From an uncultured Oscillospiraceae bacterium (GTDB lineage: Bacteria; Bacillota; Clostridia; Oscillospirales; Oscillospiraceae), in NCBI GenBank assembly GCA_947625045.1, contig CANQMW010000014.1:19277-83276 (forward strand): a DNA stretch of 64,000 bases, given 5' to 3'. This document shows, in pieces, positions 8,480-15,304 of this stretch. The notes below the pieces were generated by a model. It did no database searches, had not been told where the DNA came from, and saw only the letters and a program-made list of their open reading frames with translations. Within the stretch, counting starts at the first letter, position 1, and each line of letters starts with the position of its first letter. The position numbers were made by a program, and so were the translations under genes.

Positions 8480-9143
8480 ATTTTAGCTTAAAGTGCTCTG
8501 CCAGGGCGGAGAGGACCTCCTCTCTTGTGTCAACGTCGCCGGAGGGGCGGACGACGGTGAAGAAACCGCTGTTTTGAAGGGCTTCGTACCGCTCCGGGCT
8601 GTTGACCCGGGCGATGCAGGCCTTGAAGTTTTCCAATGTTGCCTCCGGGTCGGGGCAGGAGCGGATGACGGAGAGCAGAAACTGCTTGTCTGGGTCGTCC
8701 CGGTCAAAAAACCGGTCCACGGACAGGGCCTGTGGCGACAGCATGATGGCCACGTGGTCATAATCCGATATCTGCCACAGCAGGTCGCAGGGGATGTTCG
8801 TGTCCACGATGACCTTTCTGCCGCCGGACAGGCGGATGAGCTCCGCGACCTCGAAACCCGCAAGCTCCCGCTGGTTGCCGTCTACCCAGGCCTCATACTC
8901 CTCGGGCGTCCGGCTCACGAAATCCAGCCAGGAGGCCATGGTGCGGCGGTAGCATAGGCTGGGCTGCCGGTCCGGCTCAGCGATGGACAGTATGGTGTCC
9001 AGGTTGTAATTCTCCCCGCAGTGGACCATATCGAATCTCTCGGCGAGCATGGCGCACATGGTGGACTTCCCCGCATAGGCGGTGCCGTTGATGAAGTAAC
9101 AGTTCCTGAGATAGTGCCGCAGGATGTTGTTCTCGATCTGCAT
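8478..9143 (-). CDS. P-loop NTPase, nucleoside/shikimate-kinase-like, function unknown
   Basis: Soluble 221-residue protein with a Walker A loop GTAYAGKST at about residues 20-28, followed by a pattern typical of small-molecule kinases (IVDTNIPCDLLWQISDYDHVAIML resembles the strand and lid part of cytidylate or shikimate kinase folds). No recognised substrate motif is visible, so only a kinase-like ATPase can be claimed. It is monocistronic, convergent with tmk, and its stop codon lies in the shared terminator. Start at 9143 is the first Met and follows a GGGGAGGGG-type site on the minus strand. Confidence 0.7.
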   Translation of the reverse strand: MQIENNILRHYLRNCYFINGTAYAGKSTMCAMLAERFDMVHCGENYNLDTILSIAEPDRQPSLCYRRTMASWLDFVSRTPEEYEAWVDGNQRELAGFEVAELIRLSGGRKVIVDTNIPCDLLWQISDYDHVAIMLSPQALSVDRFFDRDDPDKQFLLSVIRSCPDPEATLENFKACIARVNSPERYEALQNSGFFTVVRPSGDVDTREEVLSALAEHFKLK

Positions 9144-9192
9144 ATGCCCCTCCCCTGAATTTGCTTGGGCCCATTTTACCGGCCGCAGTCGT

Positions 9193-9486
9193 TCCCGTCA
9201 AGTGCTGCTGCTGACAGACGGGGACGAGCTTGTCTCCTATTGCACCTATGCCAAAAAGGACGACATCCAGCCCACGGACCTCACCCCCTGGATGGGGAAC
9301 GAAAGCCTGGCGCAGAAGGTATCGTTCTTGACAGGAGTGGGATATCCAAGTTATACTGGCTGTACTTATGAATGGAAAGGAGGGCGCGTGATGCCTGGCT
9401 ATGGGTACATCATCTTCACCAGCAGCGGCCTGATCGCCTATGATCGGCGCCGTCAGGGGATCACTGCGCCCATTTTCAGGTCATAA
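9193..9486 (+). pseudogene. Decayed GNAT acetyltransferase fragment
   Basis: A stretch from about 9200 encodes VLLLTDGDELVSYCTYAKKD followed by DIQPTDLTPWMG, which closely resembles the mid-region of GNAT N-acetyltransferases (the strand before the acetyl-CoA loop, usually continuing WIGFVY). Homology stops after TPWMG; the next 60 codons in frame to the stop at 9484-9486 do not look like GNAT and lack the R/QxxGxG/A acetyl-CoA loop. There is no plausible N-terminus. This is best read as a deletion remnant between the minus-strand P-loop gene and the MFS gene. Confidence 0.5.
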
Positions 9487-9516
9487 GGGCAGACCGTTCT
9501 CTGTTGCAGTGATCCC

Positions 9517-9555
9517 AAAGACTCGTTCCACCGGCGGTGGAAGGGGTCTTTTTTG
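9517..9555 (+). terminator. Terminator upstream of the MFS gene
   Basis: Imperfect hairpin: AAGAC and TTCCACC on the left pair with GGTGGAA and GTCTT on the right, ending in six T residues. It insulates the MFS transporter from the pseudogene region. Confidence 0.65.
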
Positions 9556-9584
9556 TGCCCAAATCCAGATCAGGAGTTACTGCA

Positions 9585-10751
9585 ATGGACAAAAAACTGC
9601 ACCGCAATGTAGCGGTGAGCTATCTTTTTTGCTTTCTTTCCTCCCTTGCTCTCGGGGATGGGATATGGGTGATGTATCTGCTCCGGAAAGGATTGACGCT
9701 GTGGCAGATCGGACTTTTGGAGGGTATATTTCACGGGGCGGGACTGGCGGCCGAAGTGCCATCCGGGGCGCTGGCGGACCTGTTCGGCCGGAAAAGCGCC
9801 ATACTGGCCAGCCGGGTCCTGGCCGTTGTCTCCACGCTGGTGACCATATACGCCGACAGCATGGGGCTCCTGGCCGCGGCGTTCGTGCTCAACGCGTGGA
9901 GCTATAACCTGCTGTCCGGCTCGGACGAGGCGCTTTTATATGACAGCTTTCTGCGTCTGGGCCGGGAGGGGCAGTACTTTCACGCCGCCGGCCGCATGGG
10001 TCTCGCGGCGGAGATCGCCCAGGCCGTCGGCGTGCTGGCGGGCGGGATACTGGCAAGACGGTCTTTCGCGCTGTGCTATCTTGTCAGCGCGGGCATAGAG
10101 GCCGCTGCCTTCTTCGTGGGCGTTTTCCTGACGGAACCCCACAGCCCGGCTGCCGGCGATCGTGTCACAGTCCGAGCCCACTTTGCCGCCAGCTTCGCCC
10201 TGCTGAAGGACAGACCTCTGCGGCGCATGCTGCTGCGCTACGGTGTGGTGTTCGCCGGCTACACCACGGCCTTTTTCTATGCCCAGCGGCTCTATCAAGA
10301 CCGGGGCTTCGACACGCTGGGCGTGAGCATGATACTTCTGTGCATGGGCCTTGCCGCCAGCGTGGGCGCTCTCTTGAGCCGGCGGGCGGCCGGGAGGCTC
10401 GGAAAACATGCCGCCTACGTTGAGGGCGCCGCTCTGGCTGTGGGATTGGCGCTCATGGCCGCCGGCCCTGTCTGGGGATCCGTGGCGGGCTTCGGCCTGG
10501 CCAGCTTTGCCAATGCCCTGCTGGGCCCGCTCCACTCGGCGGCGCTGAACCGCCGCATCCCATCCGACCGACGGGCGACCCTCATCTCCGTGAGCAGTAT
10601 GTGTTTTTCCGCCTGCATGATCGTCCTGTTCCCGCTGACCGGCGCACTGGCCGTCCGGCTGGGGCTGAGGCGGGTCCTTTTTCTGCTGGGCGCGCTTCTT
10701 TTCGCTTATGTTCCTCTGACGCCGCGGCTGGAAACGGAAAAGGAGTTATGA
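9585..10751 (+). CDS. MFS transporter
   Basis: Integral membrane transporter of the major facilitator superfamily, 388 residues and 12 predicted spans. The region AEVPSGALADLFGRKSAIL near residue 55 is the conserved loop 2-3 motif (G-x-L-A-D-x-x-G-R-K). The second half repeats a six-span unit. The ATG at 9585 has CAGGAG eight bases upstream; an earlier in-frame ATG at 9537 lies inside the terminator hairpin and is unlikely. It resembles multidrug or uncharacterised exporters; substrate unknown. It stands alone and is followed by a terminator at 10776. Confidence 0.88.
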   Translation: MDKKLHRNVAVSYLFCFLSSLALGDGIWVMYLLRKGLTLWQIGLLEGIFHGAGLAAEVPSGALADLFGRKSAILASRVLAVVSTLVTIYADSMGLLAAAFVLNAWSYNLLSGSDEALLYDSFLRLGREGQYFHAAGRMGLAAEIAQAVGVLAGGILARRSFALCYLVSAGIEAAAFFVGVFLTEPHSPAAGDRVTVRAHFAASFALLKDRPLRRMLLRYGVVFAGYTTAFFYAQRLYQDRGFDTLGVSMILLCMGLAASVGALLSRRAAGRLGKHAAYVEGAALAVGLALMAAGPVWGSVAGFGLASFANALLGPLHSAALNRRIPSDRRATLISVSSMCFSACMIVLFPLTGALAVRLGLRRVLFLLGALLFAYVPLTPRLETEKEL

Positions 10752-11213
10752 CCTGACCACTTGTTAGGGCATACAAAAGTCCCGCGATCCCTGAAGATGG
10801 GGTCGCAGGACTTTGCCCCCAGGGCTCCCATCGCAAACCAGCGAAGCGTTTGCGATGGGAAAAAAAGAAGAGCTTTGACCGATGGAGGGACCTCGCTTGC
10901 GAGGTTTCAACATCTTCAAAGCTCTTCTGACGCTGGTCCGAGTGTTCATAAGGGATTTGAAAAAAGCCGATCGGGGCCGCACACACATATCCGATGGCCT
11001 TGCCAGGAAACGGCAATTTGACAGGGAATTATCTGGTATTTTTGGGTATAATAGCAGTTTCGGCGCTATTATACCATGCCGCGCGGTTCCGGCGCAAGCC
11101 GGGTGTGACCGGTTTCTTTAAGTATAATAGCGGCCTTGCCGCTGTTATTCCACACATTCGACAGGCCGTAGATTTCCCTGTATGATGGAAGAAAAAACAA
11201 GGAGGTCAGCACA
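10752..11213. repeat. Gene-free, hairpin-rich stretch with elements shared with the 38-kb tRNA locus
   Basis: No credible gene is visible in these 460 bases. In order: terminator 10776-10814; a perfect 12-bp hairpin 10827-10859 flanked by A7; a repeat at 10868-10926 (AAGAGCTTTGA ... TCAAAGCTCTT with an inner ACCTCGC/GCGAGGT hairpin) whose relative lies at 38225-38277; a 20-base stretch at 10939-10958 that recurs exactly, inverted, at 37938-37957; hairpin TATAATAGC/GCTATTATA at 11047-11073; and a second related hairpin at 11126-11149. The stretch ends with the RBS of tnpV. It looks like a graveyard of small repeats and a mobile-element edge. Confidence 0.6.
10776..10814 (+). terminator. Terminator-like hairpin after the MFS gene
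   Basis: AAAGTCC and GCGA/CCC pair with GGG/TCGC and GGACTTT across a seven-base loop. Downstream sequence is TGCCCCC, so intrinsic termination would be weak. Confidence 0.5.
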
Positions 11214-11585
11214 ATGGAACAGTACAAAGAGATCAACGGCATCGGCTACACACTGGTGGGAGACTATTACCTGCCAAATCTGCTCCCGCCTCCGTCAGAG
11301 GATAGGCCAGTAGGTGCCTGGGGAAGGCGGCGGATGGAATACCTGAAGAACCACCACTACGCATACTTTGTGGAGTTGGTAATGAGCGGGCAGCTGAACA
11401 CGCATCTGGCCGATACGGATGAGCGGGCCCAAGCCTTTTTTTCTTGGGTGGTAGAACAAATGGCGGCCCAGGATGGCGTTACGGAGGAACTGAAGGCCAA
11501 AGACCAGATGTACTGGACAGGCTTGATGAACAACATCGCGGCCTGTGCGCGGGAGATCGTCTACGATACCGTAGTCTATGCTTGA
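11214..11585 (+). CDS. TnpV family transposon-encoded protein (orphan)
   Basis: A 123-residue protein matching TnpV of Tn4451/Tn4453-like elements (family feature: opening Y-x-x-x-G-Y-x-L, then LPNL, and a conserved RRxxYLKxHxxxxYxxLxxSGxLxxHLxxxxxxA core at about residues 38-75). TnpV's role is unclear; in intact elements it sits next to the large serine recombinase. Here there is no recombinase next to it, so it is a remnant or a stand-alone copy. Start ATG has AAGGAGGTC eight bases upstream and the ORF is full length. Stop at 11585 runs into the palindromic LysR promoter. Confidence 0.8.
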   Translation: MEQYKEINGIGYTLVGDYYLPNLLPPPSEDRPVGAWGRRRMEYLKNHHYAYFVELVMSGQLNTHLADTDERAQAFFSWVVEQMAAQDGVTEELKAKDQMYWTGLMNNIAACAREIVYDTVVYA

Positions 11586-11588
11586 TGG

Positions 11589-11628
11589 ATTTCCCCGGCT
11601 TGAAGCTGGGGAAATTTAATGCTATACT
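11589..11628 (+). promoter_or_regulatory. Promoter with palindromic operator for the LysR gene
   Basis: TTGAAG (11600-11605) and TATACT (11623-11628) with a 17-bp spacer form a good vegetative promoter. A 27-bp imperfect palindrome (ATTTCCCC ... GGGGAAAT, 11589-11615) covers the -35 box, a position suited to autoregulation. It may also act as a weak terminator for tnpV. Confidence 0.6.
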
Positions 11629-11650
11629 CGTGATATGAAAAGAAAGGGCA

Positions 11651-12571
11651 GTGAGCGGTTTGTATAATCCCCAGCTGGAGACATTCGTCCGGGTGGCGGA
11701 CGCGGGCAGCTTCAACAAGGCGGCGGACGACGCCTTCATCACGCCTACGGCGGTGATAAAGCAGATCAATCTTCTGGAATCGGAGCTGGACCTGAAGCTC
11801 TTTGTCCGCAGCCACCGGGGTCTCACGCTTACCAAGGCGGGCGAATCCCTCTACCGGGACGCCAAGTACATGATGGACTACTCCCGCCGGGCCATTGCCC
11901 GCGCCCACGCCGCCATGCAGGAGGAGTACGGCGTGGTGCGCATCGGCACCTCGCCCATGACCCCGGCCCAGCTGCTCACCGACCTGTGGCCTCAGATCCA
12001 CGAGCGATGCGGTGACGTGAGCTTTCAGCTGGTCCCCTTTGAGAACACCCCGGAGAACGCCCGGGAGATCCTGCGCAATCTGGGGGAGAACATCGACGTG
12101 GTGACGGGCATCTTCGACGAGACGTTGCTGGCCCTGCGCCAATGTGCGGGCTTTGAAATATCCCGCGAGCCCATCTGCTGCGCCGTGAGCATTTATCACC
12201 CCTTGGCGGCCAAGGAGGAGCTCACGCCGGAGGACTTGGCCGGGGAGGAACTGCTGCTGATCCACCGGGGGTGGAGCAGGTATATGGACGAGCTGCGGGA
12301 CGACCTTTCGCAGAACCACCCGGACATAAAGATCGCGGATTTCGATTTCTATGATATGAGCATCTTCAATCGCTGCGAACAGAGCCGGAATGTGCTGACA
12401 GTCATCGGCAAGTGGTCCTGCGTCCATCCCATGCTGAAGGTGCTGCCGGTAGCGTGGGACCACGCCATCCCCTTTGGCATCCTTCACCCGCCCGAGCCGT
12501 CGCCCATGCTGGCCCGGTTCCTGGACGCGGTGCGGGCTGTGGTGCAGGAAAAGCAGGAAAAAGAGTTATAA
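11651..12571 (+). CDS. LysR family transcriptional regulator
   Basis: DNA-binding regulator, about 303-306 residues. A winged helix-turn-helix occupies residues 10-70 (FVRVADAGSFNKAADDAFITP, then INLLESELDLKLFVRSHRGLTLTKAG). The remainder is the two-lobed LysR effector domain. Annotated GTG at 11651 is only two bases from AAAGGG; a TTG at 11660 would give MYNPQLETF, the usual opening of this subfamily, at better spacing, so the true start may be 11660. It lies directly upstream of the first copy of the four-fold promoter motif (12579-12633) and is the best candidate regulator of the oxidoreductase/hydrolase island (inference). Confidence 0.9.
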   Translation: MSGLYNPQLETFVRVADAGSFNKAADDAFITPTAVIKQINLLESELDLKLFVRSHRGLTLTKAGESLYRDAKYMMDYSRRAIARAHAAMQEEYGVVRIGTSPMTPAQLLTDLWPQIHERCGDVSFQLVPFENTPENAREILRNLGENIDVVTGIFDETLLALRQCAGFEISREPICCAVSIYHPLAAKEELTPEDLAGEELLLIHRGWSRYMDELRDDLSQNHPDIKIADFDFYDMSIFNRCEQSRNVLTVIGKWSCVHPMLKVLPVAWDHAIPFGILHPPEPSPMLARFLDAVRAVVQEKQEKEL

Positions 12572-12578
12572 CCTTTGG

Positions 12579-12633
12579 GTATATACTTATGAACTGATCG
12601 GGACTTCTCAAGAGGTCCCGGTCTTTTTATAAT
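12579..12633 (+). promoter_or_regulatory. Shared regulon promoter, copy A (upstream of alpha/beta hydrolase)
   Basis: GTATATACTTATG, then AAC, five bases, GGGACTTCT (12600-12608), exactly 19 bp, then TATAAT (12628-12633). The same layout recurs at 20264, 30117 and 31085. Here the middle box is also the left arm of a dyad (GATCGGGACTTCT / AGAGGTCCCGGTC) followed by T5, which may end the LysR message. No good -35 hexamer is present, suggesting activator dependence. Confidence 0.65.
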
Positions 12634-12667
12634 ATGTGCATGGGATATACGCAAACAGGAGGGCGCG

Positions 12668-13630
12668 ATGAGGAAAGTCGGTTTGGCAGCCGTGTTGCTT
12701 GCGTGTCTGCTGCTGTGCGCAGCGGCGGCGGACCGGGGAGGGGATGAGATGGACGGGCCTTATACCGTGAACACGAAAATATCCGATGTGATGAACGACC
12801 CCGTGTTCGGGTCATGGGGACGGCTGATCTTCCCGGCAGACGAGGGCTATTGGAGCGGCGAAACGCTGGGGGACCTGTGCCTGACCTGGTACAGCAACAT
12901 CGACCCGGACAAGACCGTGGAGATATGCAGCTATCTCCATGACAAGGCCGCCGCAGGCGAGACCGTTTTCTATGACATCTACACCGACGAGGAGAAGGCG
13001 GCGGACCCGGCCAAGGAGGACACGGGGCTGTTCTTCTTCAAGGGCGAGCCGGGCGCGAAGTTCGCCGTGTGCAGCGCCGGAGGCGGGTTTGCCTATGTGG
13101 GGGCCATGCACGACAGCTTCCCCCATGCTTTGGAGCTCGCCAAGATGGGCTACAACGCCTTCGCCCTCATCTACCGCCCCGGCTGGGACACCGCCTGCGA
13201 GGACCTGGCGCGGGCCATCACTTTCATCTTTGACCACGCAGGCGACCTGGAAGTGGACACGGACTGCTACTCTCTCTGGGGCGGCAGCGCGGGGGCGCGG
13301 ATGGCGGCATATCTGGGCACCTACGGACCGGCGTACTTCGGCGGGGACGACCTGCCCCGTCCGGGCGCGGTCATCATGCAGTACACCGGCCATGGCGAGT
13401 ACAGCGAATCGGACCCGCCCACCTACGCCTGCGTAGGCACCAACGACGGCATCGCCTCCTGGCGGACTATGCAGCGGCGGCTGGAGGCCATGAGCGCGCT
13501 GGGCATCCCCACGGAATTCCGCGTCTACGAGGGCCTCTCTCACGGCTTTGGCCTGGGCACCGGCACCGTGGCGGAGGGGTGGATCAACGACGCGGTAAGT
13601 TTTTGGAAGGAACAGATGGAAACCGGCTGA
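12668..13630 (+). CDS. Exported alpha/beta hydrolase (Aes/lipase-like)
   Basis: A 320-residue protein with a short hydrophobic N-terminus (VGLAAVLLACLLLCAAA), possibly a lipoprotein signal with LLAC at residues 10-13. The hydrolase core shows GGGFAYVGAMHDSFP near residue 140 (oxyanion-hole region), the nucleophile elbow GGSAG near residue 206, an acid near 253-260, and His in LSHGFGLG near residue 300. It resembles the BD-FAE / acetyl-esterase group also encoded at 24.2 kb. Start has CAGGAGG six bases upstream, and promoter copy A drives it. It is 19 bp before the flavodoxin-DUF362 gene. Substrate unknown. Confidence 0.82.
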   Translation: MRKVGLAAVLLACLLLCAAAADRGGDEMDGPYTVNTKISDVMNDPVFGSWGRLIFPADEGYWSGETLGDLCLTWYSNIDPDKTVEICSYLHDKAAAGETVFYDIYTDEEKAADPAKEDTGLFFFKGEPGAKFAVCSAGGGFAYVGAMHDSFPHALELAKMGYNAFALIYRPGWDTACEDLARAITFIFDHAGDLEVDTDCYSLWGGSAGARMAAYLGTYGPAYFGGDDLPRPGAVIMQYTGHGEYSESDPPTYACVGTNDGIASWRTMQRRLEAMSALGIPTEFRVYEGLSHGFGLGTGTVAEGWINDAVSFWKEQMETG

Positions 13631-13649
13631 TATGCGAAAGGAGACCATG

Positions 13650-15206
13650 ATGAAGAAGTTGATTGCAATACTGCTGAGCCTCGCGCTTCTGCTGAGCCTG
13701 GCTGCCTGTTCTTCCGGCAGCGCACAGGCCAGCGAGGCCCCGGCAGAACCGACCGCAGAGGCGGAGCCTGCTGCCGCGCCTGAAACGGCAGAAAACACCC
13801 AGACCGCAGGCGGCAAGACCCTGGTGGTCTACTTCTCCGCTACCAACAACACCGAGGCGGTGGCGAACACCATCGCCGCCGCGATGAACGCCGATGTCTT
13901 TGAAATCATCCCAGCTCAACCCTACACCAGCGACGATCTGAACTGGCGGGACGGGGACAGCCGGGTGTCCCGCGAGCATGACGACGAGAGCCTGCGCACC
14001 GTGGAGCTGGAGAACACGGCGGTGGATGGATGGGGAGATTACAGCACCGTGTTTGTGGGCTACCCCATCTGGTGGGGCATCGCGGCCTGGCCGGTGAGCA
14101 GCTTCGTCGCCGCCAATGATTTCACCGGCAAGACGGTGATCCCCTTCTGCACCTCCTCCAGCTCCGGCCTGGGCGACAGCGGCCAGCTTCTGGCCGAGGC
14201 AGCCGGCACGGGAACGTGGCTGGAGGGCCAGCGGTTCCGCTCCGGCGTCAGCGAGGCGGACGTGCAGGCGTGGCTGGACGGCCTGGAGCTCCCAGCCGCA
14301 GAGCCCGCCCCGGCCAACGAGACCGCCGAGGGCACCGGCGCATCGGTGGTATACTTCACCTCCGACATCAGCGCCGAGGGTATGATGCGGGCCTATGAAG
14401 CCCTGGGCGTGGAGCTGCAGGGCGATAACATCGCGGTGAAGCTCTCCACCGGCGAGCCTCCCGCCAGCAACTACCTGCGCCCGGAGCTCATCAAAGACTT
14501 AGTGGAGGCGGTAAACGGCACCATCGTGGAGTGCAACACCGCCTACGGCGGCTCCCGCTCCGAGACGGCCATGCACTACCAGGTGGCCGAGGACCACGGC
14601 TTCACGGAGCTGGGCAAGGGCTTCGTCATCATGGACGAGGACGGCTCCATGATCCTCCCGGTGGAGGGCGGCCAGCGGCTGACAGAGAACTATGTAGGCG
14701 CCCACTTCGGGGACTTTGACGGTTTCCTGGTCCTCAGCCACTTCAAGGGGCATATGATCGCCGGTTACGGCGGTGCGCTGAAAAATATCTCTATCGGCAT
14801 TGGCTCCCAGGAGGGAAAGAACCTGATCCATACCGCCGGGCGCAGCCACACCAGCTGGTTTGGCGGGGAGCAGGACGCCTTTCTGGAGTCCATGGCCGAC
14901 GCGGGCAAGTCCGTGGTGGACGCCCTGGACCACAACATCCTGTTCATCAACGTGATGAATCGCCTCTCCATAGACTGCGACTGCAACGGCAACCCCGCCG
15001 AGCCGGACATCCACGACATCGGCATCCTTGCCTCCACCGACCCGGTGGCCCTTGACCAAGCCTGCATGGACCTGATCTACCAGGCGGAGGGCAATGAGAG
15101 CTTCGTCCGCCGCGTGGAGGGGCAGAACGGGCTCCATGTGCTGGAAGCCGCCGAGACCATCGGCCTGGGCAGCCGGACATACGAGCTGGTGGATATAGAT
15201 GTTTGA
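13650..15206 (+). CDS. Lipoprotein flavodoxin-DUF362 fusion
   Basis: About 518 residues. A lipoprotein signal (MKKLIAILLS ... LSLAAC) puts it on the outer face of the membrane, followed by an Ala/Glu-rich linker. A flavodoxin domain (about residues 48-210) shows the FMN phosphate loop SATNNTEAVAN and GYPIWWGIAAW. A DUF362 (COG2006-type) domain fills residues 230-518, with NTAYGGSRSETAMH, LSHFKGHMIAGYGGALKNI and a Cys pair in SIDCDCNGNPAEPDIHDIG. DUF362 proteins are often linked to iron-sulfur clusters; that is family knowledge, not shown here. ATGs at 13647 and 13650 follow AAAGGAG; the second is better spaced. Paralogue of the 15305 gene. Role inferred: extracytoplasmic flavin redox. Confidence 0.85.
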   Translation: MKKLIAILLSLALLLSLAACSSGSAQASEAPAEPTAEAEPAAAPETAENTQTAGGKTLVVYFSATNNTEAVANTIAAAMNADVFEIIPAQPYTSDDLNWRDGDSRVSREHDDESLRTVELENTAVDGWGDYSTVFVGYPIWWGIAAWPVSSFVAANDFTGKTVIPFCTSSSSGLGDSGQLLAEAAGTGTWLEGQRFRSGVSEADVQAWLDGLELPAAEPAPANETAEGTGASVVYFTSDISAEGMMRAYEALGVELQGDNIAVKLSTGEPPASNYLRPELIKDLVEAVNGTIVECNTAYGGSRSETAMHYQVAEDHGFTELGKGFVIMDEDGSMILPVEGGQRLTENYVGAHFGDFDGFLVLSHFKGHMIAGYGGALKNISIGIGSQEGKNLIHTAGRSHTSWFGGEQDAFLESMADAGKSVVDALDHNILFINVMNRLSIDCDCNGNPAEPDIHDIGILASTDPVALDQACMDLIYQAEGNESFVRRVEGQNGLHVLEAAETIGLGSRTYELVDIDV

Positions 15207-15255
15207 CATCCTCCGCCGGGAGCTGGTCTATATAAGTTATTATTTCATTGCATAA
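15199..15255 (+). pseudogene. Truncated 5' end of the DUF318 permease gene (duplication remnant)
   Basis: Overlapping the end of the flavodoxin-DUF362 gene, an ATG opens 18 codons, MFDILRRELVYISYYFIA, then a stop. The intact permease at 17571 begins MFDVIRRELVYITYYFMVQ and overlaps its upstream gene identically. The first copy of a tandemly duplicated unit has therefore lost all but the beginning of its permease. Confidence 0.85.
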
Positions 15256-15304
15256 AAGATATTTCCTGCTTTGACAATACCGACAAAAGAAAGGATGTAG
15301 GACC

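Noticed and set aside
10934..10965. Possible tRNA 3' end on the minus strand near 10.94 kb (ends ...CTCGGACCA)
   Set aside because: Spacing between a putative T loop and CCA is five bases too long and no anticodon or D arm is present; it is a repeat fragment, not a tRNA.
12593..12633. Treating the 12.59 and 31.10 kb hairpins purely as terminators
   Set aside because: Two further copies of the same block lack the hairpin but keep the 19-bp distance to a -10 box, so the conserved function is promoter-related.
12600..12633. MerR-type promoter, because of the 19-bp spacing
   Set aside because: The box in front of the spacer (ACTTCT) is not a good -35 element and there is no dyad centred in the spacer; only LysR regulators are encoded nearby.
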